From Actinomycetota bacterium (GTDB taxonomy: Bacteria > Actinomycetota > UBA4738 > HRBIN12), in the NCBI GenBank assembly GCA_004366195.1, contig SIRV01000261.1:1-9288 (forward strand): DNA of 9,288 nt, written 5' to 3'. Below the pieces are notes generated by a model. It was not told where the DNA came from. It did not search any database and saw nothing but the letters and a program-made list of their open reading frames with translations. The translations under genes were made by a program, and so were the position numbers. This document shows, piece by piece, positions 1 to 6,531 of the stretch. The first letter of the stretch is position 1. Each line of letters begins with the position of its first letter.

Positions 1-1
1 T

Positions 2-1153
2 CAGCTCGCCGAGCTCGAGGCCCAGGGGCTCGCGATCCACCCGCGCACGCTGGAGGGGCCGACCGGCGCCCGCGCGCGCTTCGACGGCCGGGAGGTGATC
101 AACCTCGCGTCCAACAACTACCTGGGGCTCGCGAACCACCCGCGGATGAACGCGGCGGCGGCCCGGGCGGCCGCGGAGCTCGGGGCCGGGACGGGGGCGG
201 TCCGGACCATCGCGGGCACCATGGCGCTCCATCGCGAGCTCGAGCGGCGCTTCGCCGCCTTCAAGCACGCCGAGGCGGCGCTGATGTTCCAGTCGGGCTT
301 CACGGCGAACGCCGGGACCGTCCAGGCCATCCTGACGCCGGAGGACGTCATCGTCTCCGACCGACTCAACCACGCCTCGATCATCGATGGGGCGAGGCTG
401 TCCAAGGCCGAGATCAAGGTGTACGAGCACAAGGACGTGGAGCACGCCGACCGGCTGCTCGCGGAGACGGCTCGCCCCGGCCGGCGGCAGCTGCTCATCA
501 CCGACGGCGTGTTCTCCATGGACGGGGACATCGCGCCCCTGCCGGAGCTGGTCGAGGTGGCCGAGCGCCACGGCGCGATCATGATGGTCGACGACGCCCA
601 CGCCTCGGGCGTGCTCGGCCGGGGCGGCGCGGGGACGGTCGACCACTTCGGCCTGCACGGCCGGGTGGACATCCAGGTGGGCACGCTCTCCAAGGCCATC
701 GGGGTGCTCGGCGGGTTCATCGCCGGTCCGCGGCACCTCATCGACTGGCTGGAGAACCGGGGGCGGCCCTACCTGTTCTCGACGAGCGCCCCGCCGGCCG
801 TCGTCGCCGCCTGCATCGAGGCGCTCGAGCTCATCCGCGACGAGCCGGAGCGGATCGAGCGCCTGTGGGCGAATACGCGGATGTTCAAGGCCGGGCTCCA
901 CGAGCTCGGGTTCGACACCGGGGAGAGCCAGACGCCCATCACCCCCGTGATCACGGGGGATGAGGAGCGGACGCAGGTCTTCGCTCGCCGGCTGTTCGAG
1001 GAGGGCGTGTTCACCCCGGCCATCGTCTACCCCACCGTCCCTCGGGGGAGGGCGCGGGTGCGGACCATCGTCACGGCCGAGCACACCGAGGACGACCTGG
1101 GCCGGGCGCTCGAGGTCTTCGGCCGGGTCGGCGCCGAGCTCGGGCTGCGCTAG
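2..1153 (+). CDS. kbl: Glycine C-acetyltransferase-like alpha-oxoamine synthase (5' end missing)
   Basis: This is a fold-type I PLP enzyme of the alpha-oxoamine synthase family, which condenses an amino acid with an acyl-CoA. The reading frame is open to the left edge, so the true start lies outside; 383 codons are visible and only a short N-terminal piece is missing for a family length of about 395. Visible signatures are the entry motif NLASNNYLGL (positions 98-127), the PLP-stacking His in LNHASIIDGA (365-394), the cofactor-binding VDDAHASG (587-610), and the Schiff-base lysine in GTLSKAIG (Lys codon 692-694). The C-terminal PTVPRGRARVR element is also typical. The sequence resembles the glycine C-acetyltransferase (2-amino-3-ketobutyrate CoA ligase) branch more than classical BioF, but the two are hard to separate and some members do both reactions. 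Threonine catabolism or biotin synthesis are therefore both possible; the neighbours that would decide lie off the left edge. Its TAG stop overlaps the stop of the convergent TetR gene. Confidence 0.85.
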   Translation, partial: QLAELEAQGLAIHPRTLEGPTGARARFDGREVINLASNNYLGLANHPRMNAAAARAAAELGAGTGAVRTIAGTMALHRELERRFAAFKHAEAALMFQSGFTANAGTVQAILTPEDVIVSDRLNHASIIDGARLSKAEIKVYEHKDVEHADRLLAETARPGRRQLLITDGVFSMDGDIAPLPELVEVAERHGAIMMVDDAHASGVLGRGGAGTVDHFGLHGRVDIQVGTLSKAIGVLGGFIAGPRHLIDWLENRGRPYLFSTSAPPAVVAACIEALELIRDEPERIERLWANTRMFKAGLHELGFDTGESQTPITPVITGDEERTQVFARRLFEEGVFTPAIVYPTVPRGRARVRTIVTAEHTEDDLGRALEVFGRVGAELGLR

Positions 1154-1842
1154 GTCTCGGCCCGGCGCGCCTCGAGGCCGGCGATCATGAGGTCGAGCCC
1201 GTGCTCGAACTCCTCGTCGAAGTCGCAGTGGGCCAGGTACCGCAGGTGGGCGGCGAGGGCCGGGAGCTCGGCGAGGATCGGCCCGAGGTCGACCTCGGCG
1301 GAGGGGGTCGGCTCCCCCTCCCCGAACAGGTGCGCGAGCTCCGCGAGGACGAAGCCCTGGATGTAGCTCCCGAAGGCACGGAAGGCGCGCACGGTCTCCT
1401 CGGGGGAGAGCCCGGCGCGCGCCAGCACGGCGAGCGCGCGGTCCACGGGACGGAGCACCGCCGCGGCCGCGAGCGGCTCGCGGCGGTGGGCGAGGAGGGT
1501 GAGCACGTGGGGATGGGCCTTGAGGAGCGCCCGCCACGCCCGCGCGATCCTGCGGCCGGCCTCCCGCCAGTCGGGGTGGTCCTCGGGAACGGGGAACTCG
1601 GCCATGGCGGCCTCGATCACGCCGTCGAGGAGGTCCTCCTTGTCCCGGACGTGGTGGTACAGGCTCATGGCCTCGACCCCGAGCTCCCGCGCCACGCGGC
1701 GCATCGAGACGGCCTCCAGTCCCTCGGCGTCCATCAGGCGGAGCGCCGTGCGCACGACGAGCTCGCGCGTGATCCGCCCGCGCCTCCCGGGCGCGCCGTG
1801 GCCCGGCTCCGCACCGCCCCGCGGCCGTTCCGTCCGCGACAT
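1150..1842 (-). CDS. TetR-family transcriptional regulator (TetR_C-like ligand domain)
   Basis: A 230-residue one-component repressor. After a basic, disordered N-terminal leader of about 22 residues, the DNA-binding domain spans residues 24-70: TRELVVRTALRLMDAEG is helix 1, SMRRVARELGV the first helix of the helix-turn-helix, and EAMSLYHHVRDKEDLLD the recognition helix and following turn, with the family-typical LY-HV pattern. Residues 90-225 form the helical ligand and dimer domain. Its end, FEHGLDLMIAGLE, is the hallmark of the tetracycline-repressor-type C-terminal domain. The ATG start at 1842 is supported by a strong ribosome site (GGGGGAGGAG) six bases upstream. The gene is divergent from the MMPL transporter and shares a 139-bp control region containing palindromes, so it most likely represses the transporter and itself and is released by a small hydrophobic ligand. 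The ligand cannot be inferred. Its TAG stop overlaps that of the upstream kbl-like gene. Confidence 0.93.
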   Translation of the reverse strand: MSRTERPRGGAEPGHGAPGRRGRITRELVVRTALRLMDAEGLEAVSMRRVARELGVEAMSLYHHVRDKEDLLDGVIEAAMAEFPVPEDHPDWREAGRRIARAWRALLKAHPHVLTLLAHRREPLAAAAVLRPVDRALAVLARAGLSPEETVRAFRAFGSYIQGFVLAELAHLFGEGEPTPSAEVDLGPILAELPALAAHLRYLAHCDFDEEFEHGLDLMIAGLEARRAET

Positions 1843-1882
1843 CAGCTGCTCCTCCCCCGCCGGGCCCGAACGCCCCGCCCGG

Positions 1883-1910
1883 TTGACGCCTTACAGCGTA
1901 CACCTATACT
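1883..1910 (+). promoter_or_regulatory. Sigma-70-type promoter of the MMPL transporter gene
   Basis: TTGACG (1883-1888) and TATACT (1905-1910) are separated by 16 bp, close to the housekeeping consensus and an AT-rich exception in this GC-rich window. Transcription would begin near 1916-1918, giving a leader of about 65 bases before the GTG start at 1982. The -10 box lies between two palindromic sites, so a repressor bound there would block polymerase. Confidence 0.75.
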
Positions 1911-1926
1911 GACGTACGCTGTACGT
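1889..1926. promoter_or_regulatory. Putative TetR-family operator (nested inverted repeats)
   Basis: TACAGCGTAC (1892-1901) and GTACGCTGTA (1914-1923) are perfect 10-bp inverted repeats with a 12-bp spacer. A second reading is a perfect 15-bp palindrome, ACGTAC-GCT-GTACGT (1912-1926), with a degenerate copy in inverted orientation, CCTTAC-AGC-GTACAC (1889-1903), matching 8 of 12 arm positions; the centres are 23 bp apart. The sites flank the -10 box of the transporter promoter. Position between the divergent TetR and MMPL genes makes the TetR protein the natural binder; that assignment is inferred. Confidence 0.75.
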
Positions 1927-1981
1927 TCCCATCGAGGCAACGCCGCCCGCACCCGTCGGGTGGGGAGGAGGGAGATCGGTC

Positions 1982-4324
1982 GTGCGTATCAATCCGGAGT
2001 CGCTCGCGCGCGCGAGCAGCCGCCACCCCTGGCGGGTGATCGCGGCGTGGGTCCTCGTCGTCGCGGCCATGGGGTTCGCCTCCAGCGCGCTCCTGCCCCG
2101 CGCGCTCACCACCGACATCGACTTCACCAACCAGCCCGAGTCCAAGCGGGCGATGGAGCTGATCGAGCGGGACGTCACGGGCGAGCGGCAGGACACCGAG
2201 TTCTTCATCGTGCGGCACCGGACCCTGCCGGTCTCCGACCCCGCCTTCGAGGGGGTGGTGCGGACGGTCCAGCGGGAGGTGACGGCGCTCGGCCCCACGG
2301 TCGTGGCGGGCGACGTGGTCACCTACTACGACGTACGGGCCGCCGCGGAGGCCGCGACCGATCCCGCCCAGCGCGCCGCACTTGAGCAGCAGGCCGCGGG
2401 GCTCGTCTCGAAGGACGGACGCGCGACGCTCGTCGCCGTCCCGGTCGTGGACACGGAGATCGACACGGTGGACGCGCTGAAGGAGGTCCGCGACCGCGTT
2501 GCCTCGAGGGATGGGTTCGAGCTGCTCCTCGCCGGCCAGGGCACGCTCGCCGCCGACTCCTTCCAGGTGGCCGAGGAGGATCTCCGGCGGAGCGAGACGA
2601 TCGGGATCGGCATCGCCCTCGTGGTCCTGCTCGTGGTCTTCGCCGCGGTCATCGCGGCGCTCCTGCCCCTGGCGATGGCGCTCGTCGCCATCCCCATCGC
2701 GTTCGGGGGCGTGGCGCTCATCGCGGCGGTCCTCGGGGTGCGCTTCAGCCTGTTCACCACGAACATCACGAGCTCGATCGGGCTCGCCGTGGGCATCGAC
2801 TACTCGCTGTTCATCATCGCCCGGTACCGGGAGGAGCGGAAGAAGGGGCTCGAGCCGTACGACGCGATCGCCGCCGCCGGAGCCACGGCCAGCCGGGCCG
2901 TCTTCTTCAGCGGCCTCACCGTCGTGCTCGCCCTGCTCGGCATGTTCGTGATGCCGACCACCATCTTCCGCAGCATGGCGACGGGCGCGATCCTCGTCGT
3001 CCTCGCCTCCATCGCGGCCTCCCTCACGCTGCTCCCGGCCCTCGTGGGGCTGCTGAAGGACCGCGTCAACTGGCCCCGCCTCGCGAAGCGCGCACGGATG
3101 GACGGCGACCACGACCCGCGCGGCGGGTTCTGGGACCGCACGACGGAGGCCGTGATGGCGCGACCGGTCGTCTTCCTCGTGGCGGCGGTGGCGATCCTCG
3201 GAGGCCTCTCGGGCTTCTACTTCACGATCCACAAGGGCACGACGCAGAGCGCCGCGACCCTGCCCGACGAGGTGGAGTCCAAGCGGGCCTTCCTGATCCT
3301 GTCCCGGGACTTCGCGGCCGGCGGACGCGCGGACCCGGTGCAGATCTACGTGGCCGGCGACGTCGGGGACCCCGAGGTCCAGGCGGCCGTCGGCGAGCTG
3401 CAGCGGGCGGTCGCCGCCGACCCGGCCTTCGGGGACGAGGTCCCGGTGCAGCCGGGGCCCCGGGGCGACGCCCTCGTGGTGAACGCGATCCCCGTGGGGG
3501 ACGCCTTCGGGAACGAGACCTTCGACGGCGTCCGTCGCCTGCGCTCGGAGATCGTCCCGCGCGTCTTCCGGGGAACCGCCGCCGAGGTCCTCGTGGGCGG
3601 GGTGCCGGCGATCTTCACCGACTTCCTCGCGCAGACCGACACGTACCAGCCGGTCGTGCTGGCCTTCGTGCTCGGGCTGTCCTTCCTGCTCCTCACGGTG
3701 GTGTTCCGCTCGATCGTCGTGCCGGCGAAGGCCGTGCTCATGAACCTGCTCTCCGTCGGCGCGGCCTACGGCGCGATCGTGCTCGTGTTCCAGCGCCAGT
3801 CCAACGCCCTGCTCGAGCGGATCCACACCTTCGCCCTGGACGCCTTCAACCTGATCGGGTTCCGCTTCCAGGAGGTCGACTCGATCGAGGCCTGGCTGCC
3901 GCTGCTGCTGTTCTCGATCCTGTTCGGCCTGTCCATGGACTACCACGTGTTCCTGCTGTCGCGGATCCGGGAGGAGTACGACCGGACCGGCGACAACGCC
4001 GAGTCGGTCGCCTACGGGCTGCGGACGACGGCGGGGATCATCACCGGCGCCGCCATCATCATGGTCGCGGTGTTCACGGCCTTCGCCGCCGGACGCCTGG
4101 TGCCGCTGCAGCAGATGGGCTTCGGGCTCGCGGTCGCGGTGTTCATGGACGCCACGATCGTGCGCTCGATCCTCGTGCCCTCGAGCATGAAGCTCCTCGG
4201 CGACCGCAACTGGTACCTGCCCCGCTGGCTCGAGTGGCTCCCCCGCGTGAACGTGGAGGGCCGGGAGCCGGCCCGTCCCCCCGCGCCGGAGCCGGAGCCG
4301 GTGGGGGCGCTCGAGGACGGCTGA
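1982..4324 (+). CDS. MMPL-family RND-type membrane transporter
   Basis: A 780-residue inner-membrane exporter of the MmpL/YdfJ type, driven by the proton gradient. It has the duplicated RND layout: TM1 (about 17-38), a first extracytoplasmic domain (about 40-200), five TM segments (about 203-358), a cytoplasmic linker, TM7 (about 392-414), a second extracytoplasmic domain (about 415-555), and a final TM bundle (about 556-740). Each half carries the family Asp-Tyr motif in its TM4: GIDYSLFIIARYREE (271-285) and GLSMDYHVFLLSRIREE (649-665), the presumed proton-relay positions. A loop of about 35 residues (604-638) after TM9 seems longer than in relatives I know. The C-terminus ends in a short Pro/Glu-rich tail (762-775). 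The start is GTG with GGGGAGGAGGGA about 9-10 bases upstream; it agrees with the usual N-terminal pattern of a short basic helix before TM1. It is probably controlled by the divergent TetR repressor. The substrate (drug, lipid or siderophore) is unknown. Confidence 0.93.
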   Translation: MRINPESLARASSRHPWRVIAAWVLVVAAMGFASSALLPRALTTDIDFTNQPESKRAMELIERDVTGERQDTEFFIVRHRTLPVSDPAFEGVVRTVQREVTALGPTVVAGDVVTYYDVRAAAEAATDPAQRAALEQQAAGLVSKDGRATLVAVPVVDTEIDTVDALKEVRDRVASRDGFELLLAGQGTLAADSFQVAEEDLRRSETIGIGIALVVLLVVFAAVIAALLPLAMALVAIPIAFGGVALIAAVLGVRFSLFTTNITSSIGLAVGIDYSLFIIARYREERKKGLEPYDAIAAAGATASRAVFFSGLTVVLALLGMFVMPTTIFRSMATGAILVVLASIAASLTLLPALVGLLKDRVNWPRLAKRARMDGDHDPRGGFWDRTTEAVMARPVVFLVAAVAILGGLSGFYFTIHKGTTQSAATLPDEVESKRAFLILSRDFAAGGRADPVQIYVAGDVGDPEVQAAVGELQRAVAADPAFGDEVPVQPGPRGDALVVNAIPVGDAFGNETFDGVRRLRSEIVPRVFRGTAAEVLVGGVPAIFTDFLAQTDTYQPVVLAFVLGLSFLLLTVVFRSIVVPAKAVLMNLLSVGAAYGAIVLVFQRQSNALLERIHTFALDAFNLIGFRFQEVDSIEAWLPLLLFSILFGLSMDYHVFLLSRIREEYDRTGDNAESVAYGLRTTAGIITGAAIIMVAVFTAFAAGRLVPLQQMGFGLAVAVFMDATIVRSILVPSSMKLLGDRNWYLPRWLEWLPRVNVEGREPARPPAPEPEPVGALEDG

Positions 4325-4345
4325 GCCGGGGGAGCGGAGACGCTG

Positions 4346-4375
4346 CGCCGGAGGGGGTTCCGGCCTCCTCCGGCG
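4346..4375 (+). terminator. Hairpin terminator after the MMPL gene
   Basis: A 12-bp stem pairs 4346-4357 with 4364-4375 (one G-U pair at 4355/4366) around the six-base loop TTCCGG. It begins 21 bases after the transporter stop. Only a weak T run follows (GTTCT), as is common for terminators in GC-rich Actinobacteria. It separates the transporter from the LLM oxidoreductase. Confidence 0.65.
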
Positions 4376-4382
4376 GTTCTGG

Positions 4383-4388
4383 TAGGGT
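4383..4388 (+). promoter_or_regulatory. Candidate -10 box for a leaderless LLM oxidoreductase mRNA
   Basis: TAGGGT fits the actinobacterial TANNNT -10 consensus and ends nine bases before the ATG at 4398, the distance expected if transcription starts at or next to the start codon. No good -35 box is seen; 17-19 bp upstream lies inside the terminator stem. There is no properly spaced ribosome site for this ATG, which agrees with leaderless translation. Confidence 0.45.
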
Positions 4389-4397
4389 CCGCAGGGG

Positions 4398-5333
4398 ATG
4401 GACGAGCAGCTCGGCGACGGGATGCGGGAGGAGCGTGAGGCGCTCCGGTCGGCCCTCGGTCGGGTGGGGGCGTGGAGCTTCGCCCTCGAGACGCTGACGG
4501 CCGCCGAGGAGCGCGAGGCGGTGCGCCGCATCGAGGACCTCGGGTACCCCGCGGTGTGGGTCCCCGAGGCCGTGACGAGCCGCGAGATCTTCTCCCACGC
4601 CTCCTGGCTCCTCGCCTCCACCGAGCGGATGGTGGTGGCGAGCGGGATCGCGAACATCTGGGCCCGCGACGCCGTGGCCATGGCGAACGGCTGGCGGATG
4701 CTGACCGACGCCTACCCCGGCCGGTTCGTCCTCGGCCTGGGCGTCAGCCATGAGGGCTCGGTGGGTCGCCGTGGGGGCCGGTACGAACGGCCGTACTCGA
4801 GGATGCGCGCCTACCTCGACGCGATGGACCGGGCGGCGTCCTCGGCGCCGGAGCCCGAGGCCGAGCCGCGGCGGATGCTGGCCGCGCTCGGGCCCCGGAT
4901 GCTCGAGCTCGCCGCGGAGCGGAGCCTCGGGGCCCATCCGTACTTCGTGCCGGTCGAGCACACCGCCTTCGCCCGGGCCCGCCTCGGCCCCGAGCCGGTG
5001 CTCGCGGTGGAGCAGACGGTGGTGCTGGAGACCGACCCGGCCGAGGCGCGGCGGATCGCGCGGCTGTTCGCCGTGGACTACCTCCAGACCCCGAACTACG
5101 CGCGGAACCTCCGCCGGATGGGGTGGTCGGACCAGGACATCGCCGGCCAGGGCAGCGACGCGCTGATCGACGCCGTCGTGGCCTGGGGCGACGTGGACCG
5201 CATCGCGAGCCGCGTGCGCGAGCACCTGCAGGCCGGCGCCGACCACGTCTGCGTCCAGGTCGTCTCGGAGGACGAGACCGACGTCTGCCTGAAGGAGCTC
5301 GCCGAGCTCGCGCCGGCGCTCCTCGCGCTGTAG
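4398..5333 (+). CDS. LLM-class F420-dependent oxidoreductase (MSMEG_4141-like)
   Basis: A 311-residue luciferase-like TIM-barrel protein. It closely resembles the putative F420-dependent oxidoreductases grouped with Mycobacterium smegmatis MSMEG_4141. Characteristic segments are the strand-helix LGYPAVWVPEAV (48-59), IANIWARDAVAMANGWRML (84-102), the PGRFVLGLGVSH block (107-118) that forms part of the flavin/F420 pocket, and YERPYSRMRAYLDAMD (129-144). The C-terminal half carries VAWGDVDRIASRVREHLQAGADHVCVQV in two adjacent stretches (261-288), the usual barrel-closing end. The physiological substrate of this group is unknown; F420 rather than FMN is inferred from family membership. The start at 4398 lacks a spaced Shine-Dalgarno but fits a leaderless message; an in-frame ATG at 4422 is the alternative and would remove eight residues with no family homology I can recognise. 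The stop is one base from the convergent deacetylase stop. Confidence 0.88.
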   Translation: MDEQLGDGMREEREALRSALGRVGAWSFALETLTAAEEREAVRRIEDLGYPAVWVPEAVTSREIFSHASWLLASTERMVVASGIANIWARDAVAMANGWRMLTDAYPGRFVLGLGVSHEGSVGRRGGRYERPYSRMRAYLDAMDRAASSAPEPEAEPRRMLAALGPRMLELAAERSLGAHPYFVPVEHTAFARARLGPEPVLAVEQTVVLETDPAEARRIARLFAVDYLQTPNYARNLRRMGWSDQDIAGQGSDALIDAVVAWGDVDRIASRVREHLQAGADHVCVQVVSEDETDVCLKELAELAPALLAL

Positions 5334-5334
5334 C

Positions 5335-6411
5335 TCAGCCGGGGATCGCGATCAGGTCGAGCCCCATGCGGCGGATGCCGCGGATGATGCGGGGCAGGGC
5401 CCGCAGGGTCGCCTCGCCGTCGCCACCTCCGTCGTGGAGGAGCACGATCGAGCCCCGGCGCACGCGCGCCAGGACCTCGCGGGCGATCTCGGCAGGGCGG
5501 TCGGTCCGGTAATCGTGCGGATCCACGCTCCAGTGCACGACCCGCATGCCGGCCTCGCGCGCGGTGCGGATCACGAACGGGTCGAAGCTGCCGCCCGGTG
5601 GACGGAACAGGGCGGCCTCGATCCCGAACCGCTCGGCGAGGAGCTCCGCGGGCCGCCGCACCTCGGTCTCGATCCGGTGGGGACGGAGCTCCGTGAACGG
5701 CACGCGCCAGGGGTGCGACCAGGAGTGCGTGCCGATCGTCATCCCGGCGCGGGCCACCCGCTCCACGATCTCCGGGTACCGCTCCATCAGGTAGCCGACC
5801 ATGAAGAAGGTCGCCTGGACGTGCATCCGCCGGAGCGTCCGCACGATCCGGAGGGTCGTTCCCGGCCAGGGGCCGTCGTCGAAGGTGAGGGCCACGGCGC
5901 GCGGGCGCATGCTCCCGCCGAGCGGCTCGTACCGGACCCCGACGAGCTCGCCCGAGACCGCACCCACGGTCCGGATCTCGCGCAGGCGCGAGAGCTCCAG
6001 CGTGAAGGCGGGGTCGTGGAGCTGCCGGCCGGGCAGGATCCGCGTCTCCCGCCGGGTCCCCTCCACCCGGTCGACGCCGTCGACCACGGCGACCGAGTCG
6101 CCCCCGGCGAGGGGGGTCCTCGGGCTGGCGGGCGCCCCGTTCACCAGGATCCGGCCGGGGTCGGCCCGCCGATCGAGCACCCGGCCGGTGACCGAGAGGA
6201 GCCGACCGGGTTGGGGCGCGAGGTCGAGCTCGCGCAGGAGGGCGCCGAGGGTGGTGCCGGCAGCGACCATCGTCGGGCGTCCCTGGACGGAGACGCGGAT
6301 GGGGGCGGGCAGGTCGCGCAGGTCGGCCCCGAGCGCCAGGGGCGCCGCGAGCACGACACAGAACAGACCCGCGCGCAGCGCGGGCCGGCGGGGAAGGCGC
6401 CGACGTCGCAC
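5335..6411 (-). CDS. Secreted polysaccharide deacetylase (NodB/CE4 domain) with N-terminal all-beta module
   Basis: With the GTG start at 6411 this is a 358-residue exported enzyme. Residues 1-10 are strongly basic, 11-28 hydrophobic, and ALGA-D suggests signal peptidase cleavage near 29. Residues 38-118 form a small beta-rich module (VSVQGRPTMV, GTTLGALLREL, ILVNG, GDSVAVVDGVD) that looks like a beta-grasp or DUF348-type wall-associated domain; this is my inference. The NodB deacetylase domain spans about 172-357 with all motifs intact: TFDDG (176-180), HSWSH (229-233, metal His), RPPGG (270-274), WSVDPHDY (294-301) and LLHDGG (324-329). Such enzymes remove N-acetyl groups from peptidoglycan or other cell-surface glycans using a bound metal. 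An in-frame GTG at 6438 is an alternative start. The frame stays open to 6621, but that would overlap the divergent gene and precede the signal peptide with unlikely sequence. CACGAT on the minus strand (6423-6418), six bases before the GTG, might be a weak leaderless -10. Confidence 0.9.
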   Translation of the reverse strand: MRRRRLPRRPALRAGLFCVVLAAPLALGADLRDLPAPIRVSVQGRPTMVAAGTTLGALLRELDLAPQPGRLLSVTGRVLDRRADPGRILVNGAPASPRTPLAGGDSVAVVDGVDRVEGTRRETRILPGRQLHDPAFTLELSRLREIRTVGAVSGELVGVRYEPLGGSMRPRAVALTFDDGPWPGTTLRIVRTLRRMHVQATFFMVGYLMERYPEIVERVARAGMTIGTHSWSHPWRVPFTELRPHRIETEVRRPAELLAERFGIEAALFRPPGGSFDPFVIRTAREAGMRVVHWSVDPHDYRTDRPAEIAREVLARVRRGSIVLLHDGGGDGEATLRALPRIIRGIRRMGLDLIAIPG

Positions 6412-6490
6412 CGGCCCATCGTGCCGGACCGCCGCCACCCCTGTCCACCCCGGGGTCGCGTCCCTCACGAGGGAAGGGCGAGGCCGCGGG

Positions 6491-6505
6491 GCGGAACGGT
6501 TCCGC
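6491..6505. promoter_or_regulatory. Palindrome in the divergent deacetylase/DUF3054 control region
   Basis: GCGGAAC-G-GTTCCGC is a perfect 7-bp inverted repeat around one base, lying 26 bases before the DUF3054 start and 79 bases before the deacetylase start. The position suits an operator for one or both genes. It is not the actinobacterial LexA box, which needs four bases between GAAC and GTTC. No regulator gene adjoins it, so the function is inferred from position only. Confidence 0.4.
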
Positions 6506-6531
6506 GGACACCATCTGGGAGGATGAGAACT

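Noticed and set aside
1133..1161. GCCGAG...CTCGGC hairpin at the kbl/TetR junction as a bidirectional terminator
   Set aside because: Only a 6-bp stem with a 17-base loop and no T run; such repeats are common by chance in this composition.
1201..2385. Open frame of 394 codons on the plus strand across the TetR gene and into MMPL
   Set aside because: Antisense shadow of the TetR gene with low-complexity composition; it would also run through the divergent promoter and operator.
1904..4681. Open frame of 925 codons on the minus strand
   Set aside because: It lies opposite the MMPL gene and is rich in Arg, His, Glu, Asp, Gly and Pro with no domain pattern, as expected from the antisense of a GC-rich gene.
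6491..6505. LexA/SOS box
   Set aside because: GAAC and GTTC are separated by one base rather than the four required in the actinobacterial/Bacillus SOS box.
5096..6514. Open frame of 472 codons on the minus strand
   Set aside because: Mostly a frame-shifted shadow of the deacetylase gene, rich in Arg, Pro, Ala and Gly, with no motif.
5434..6531. Upstream extension of the DUF3054 frame
   Set aside because: It is the antisense of the deacetylase; the membrane protein starts naturally at 6532 with a spaced ribosome site.
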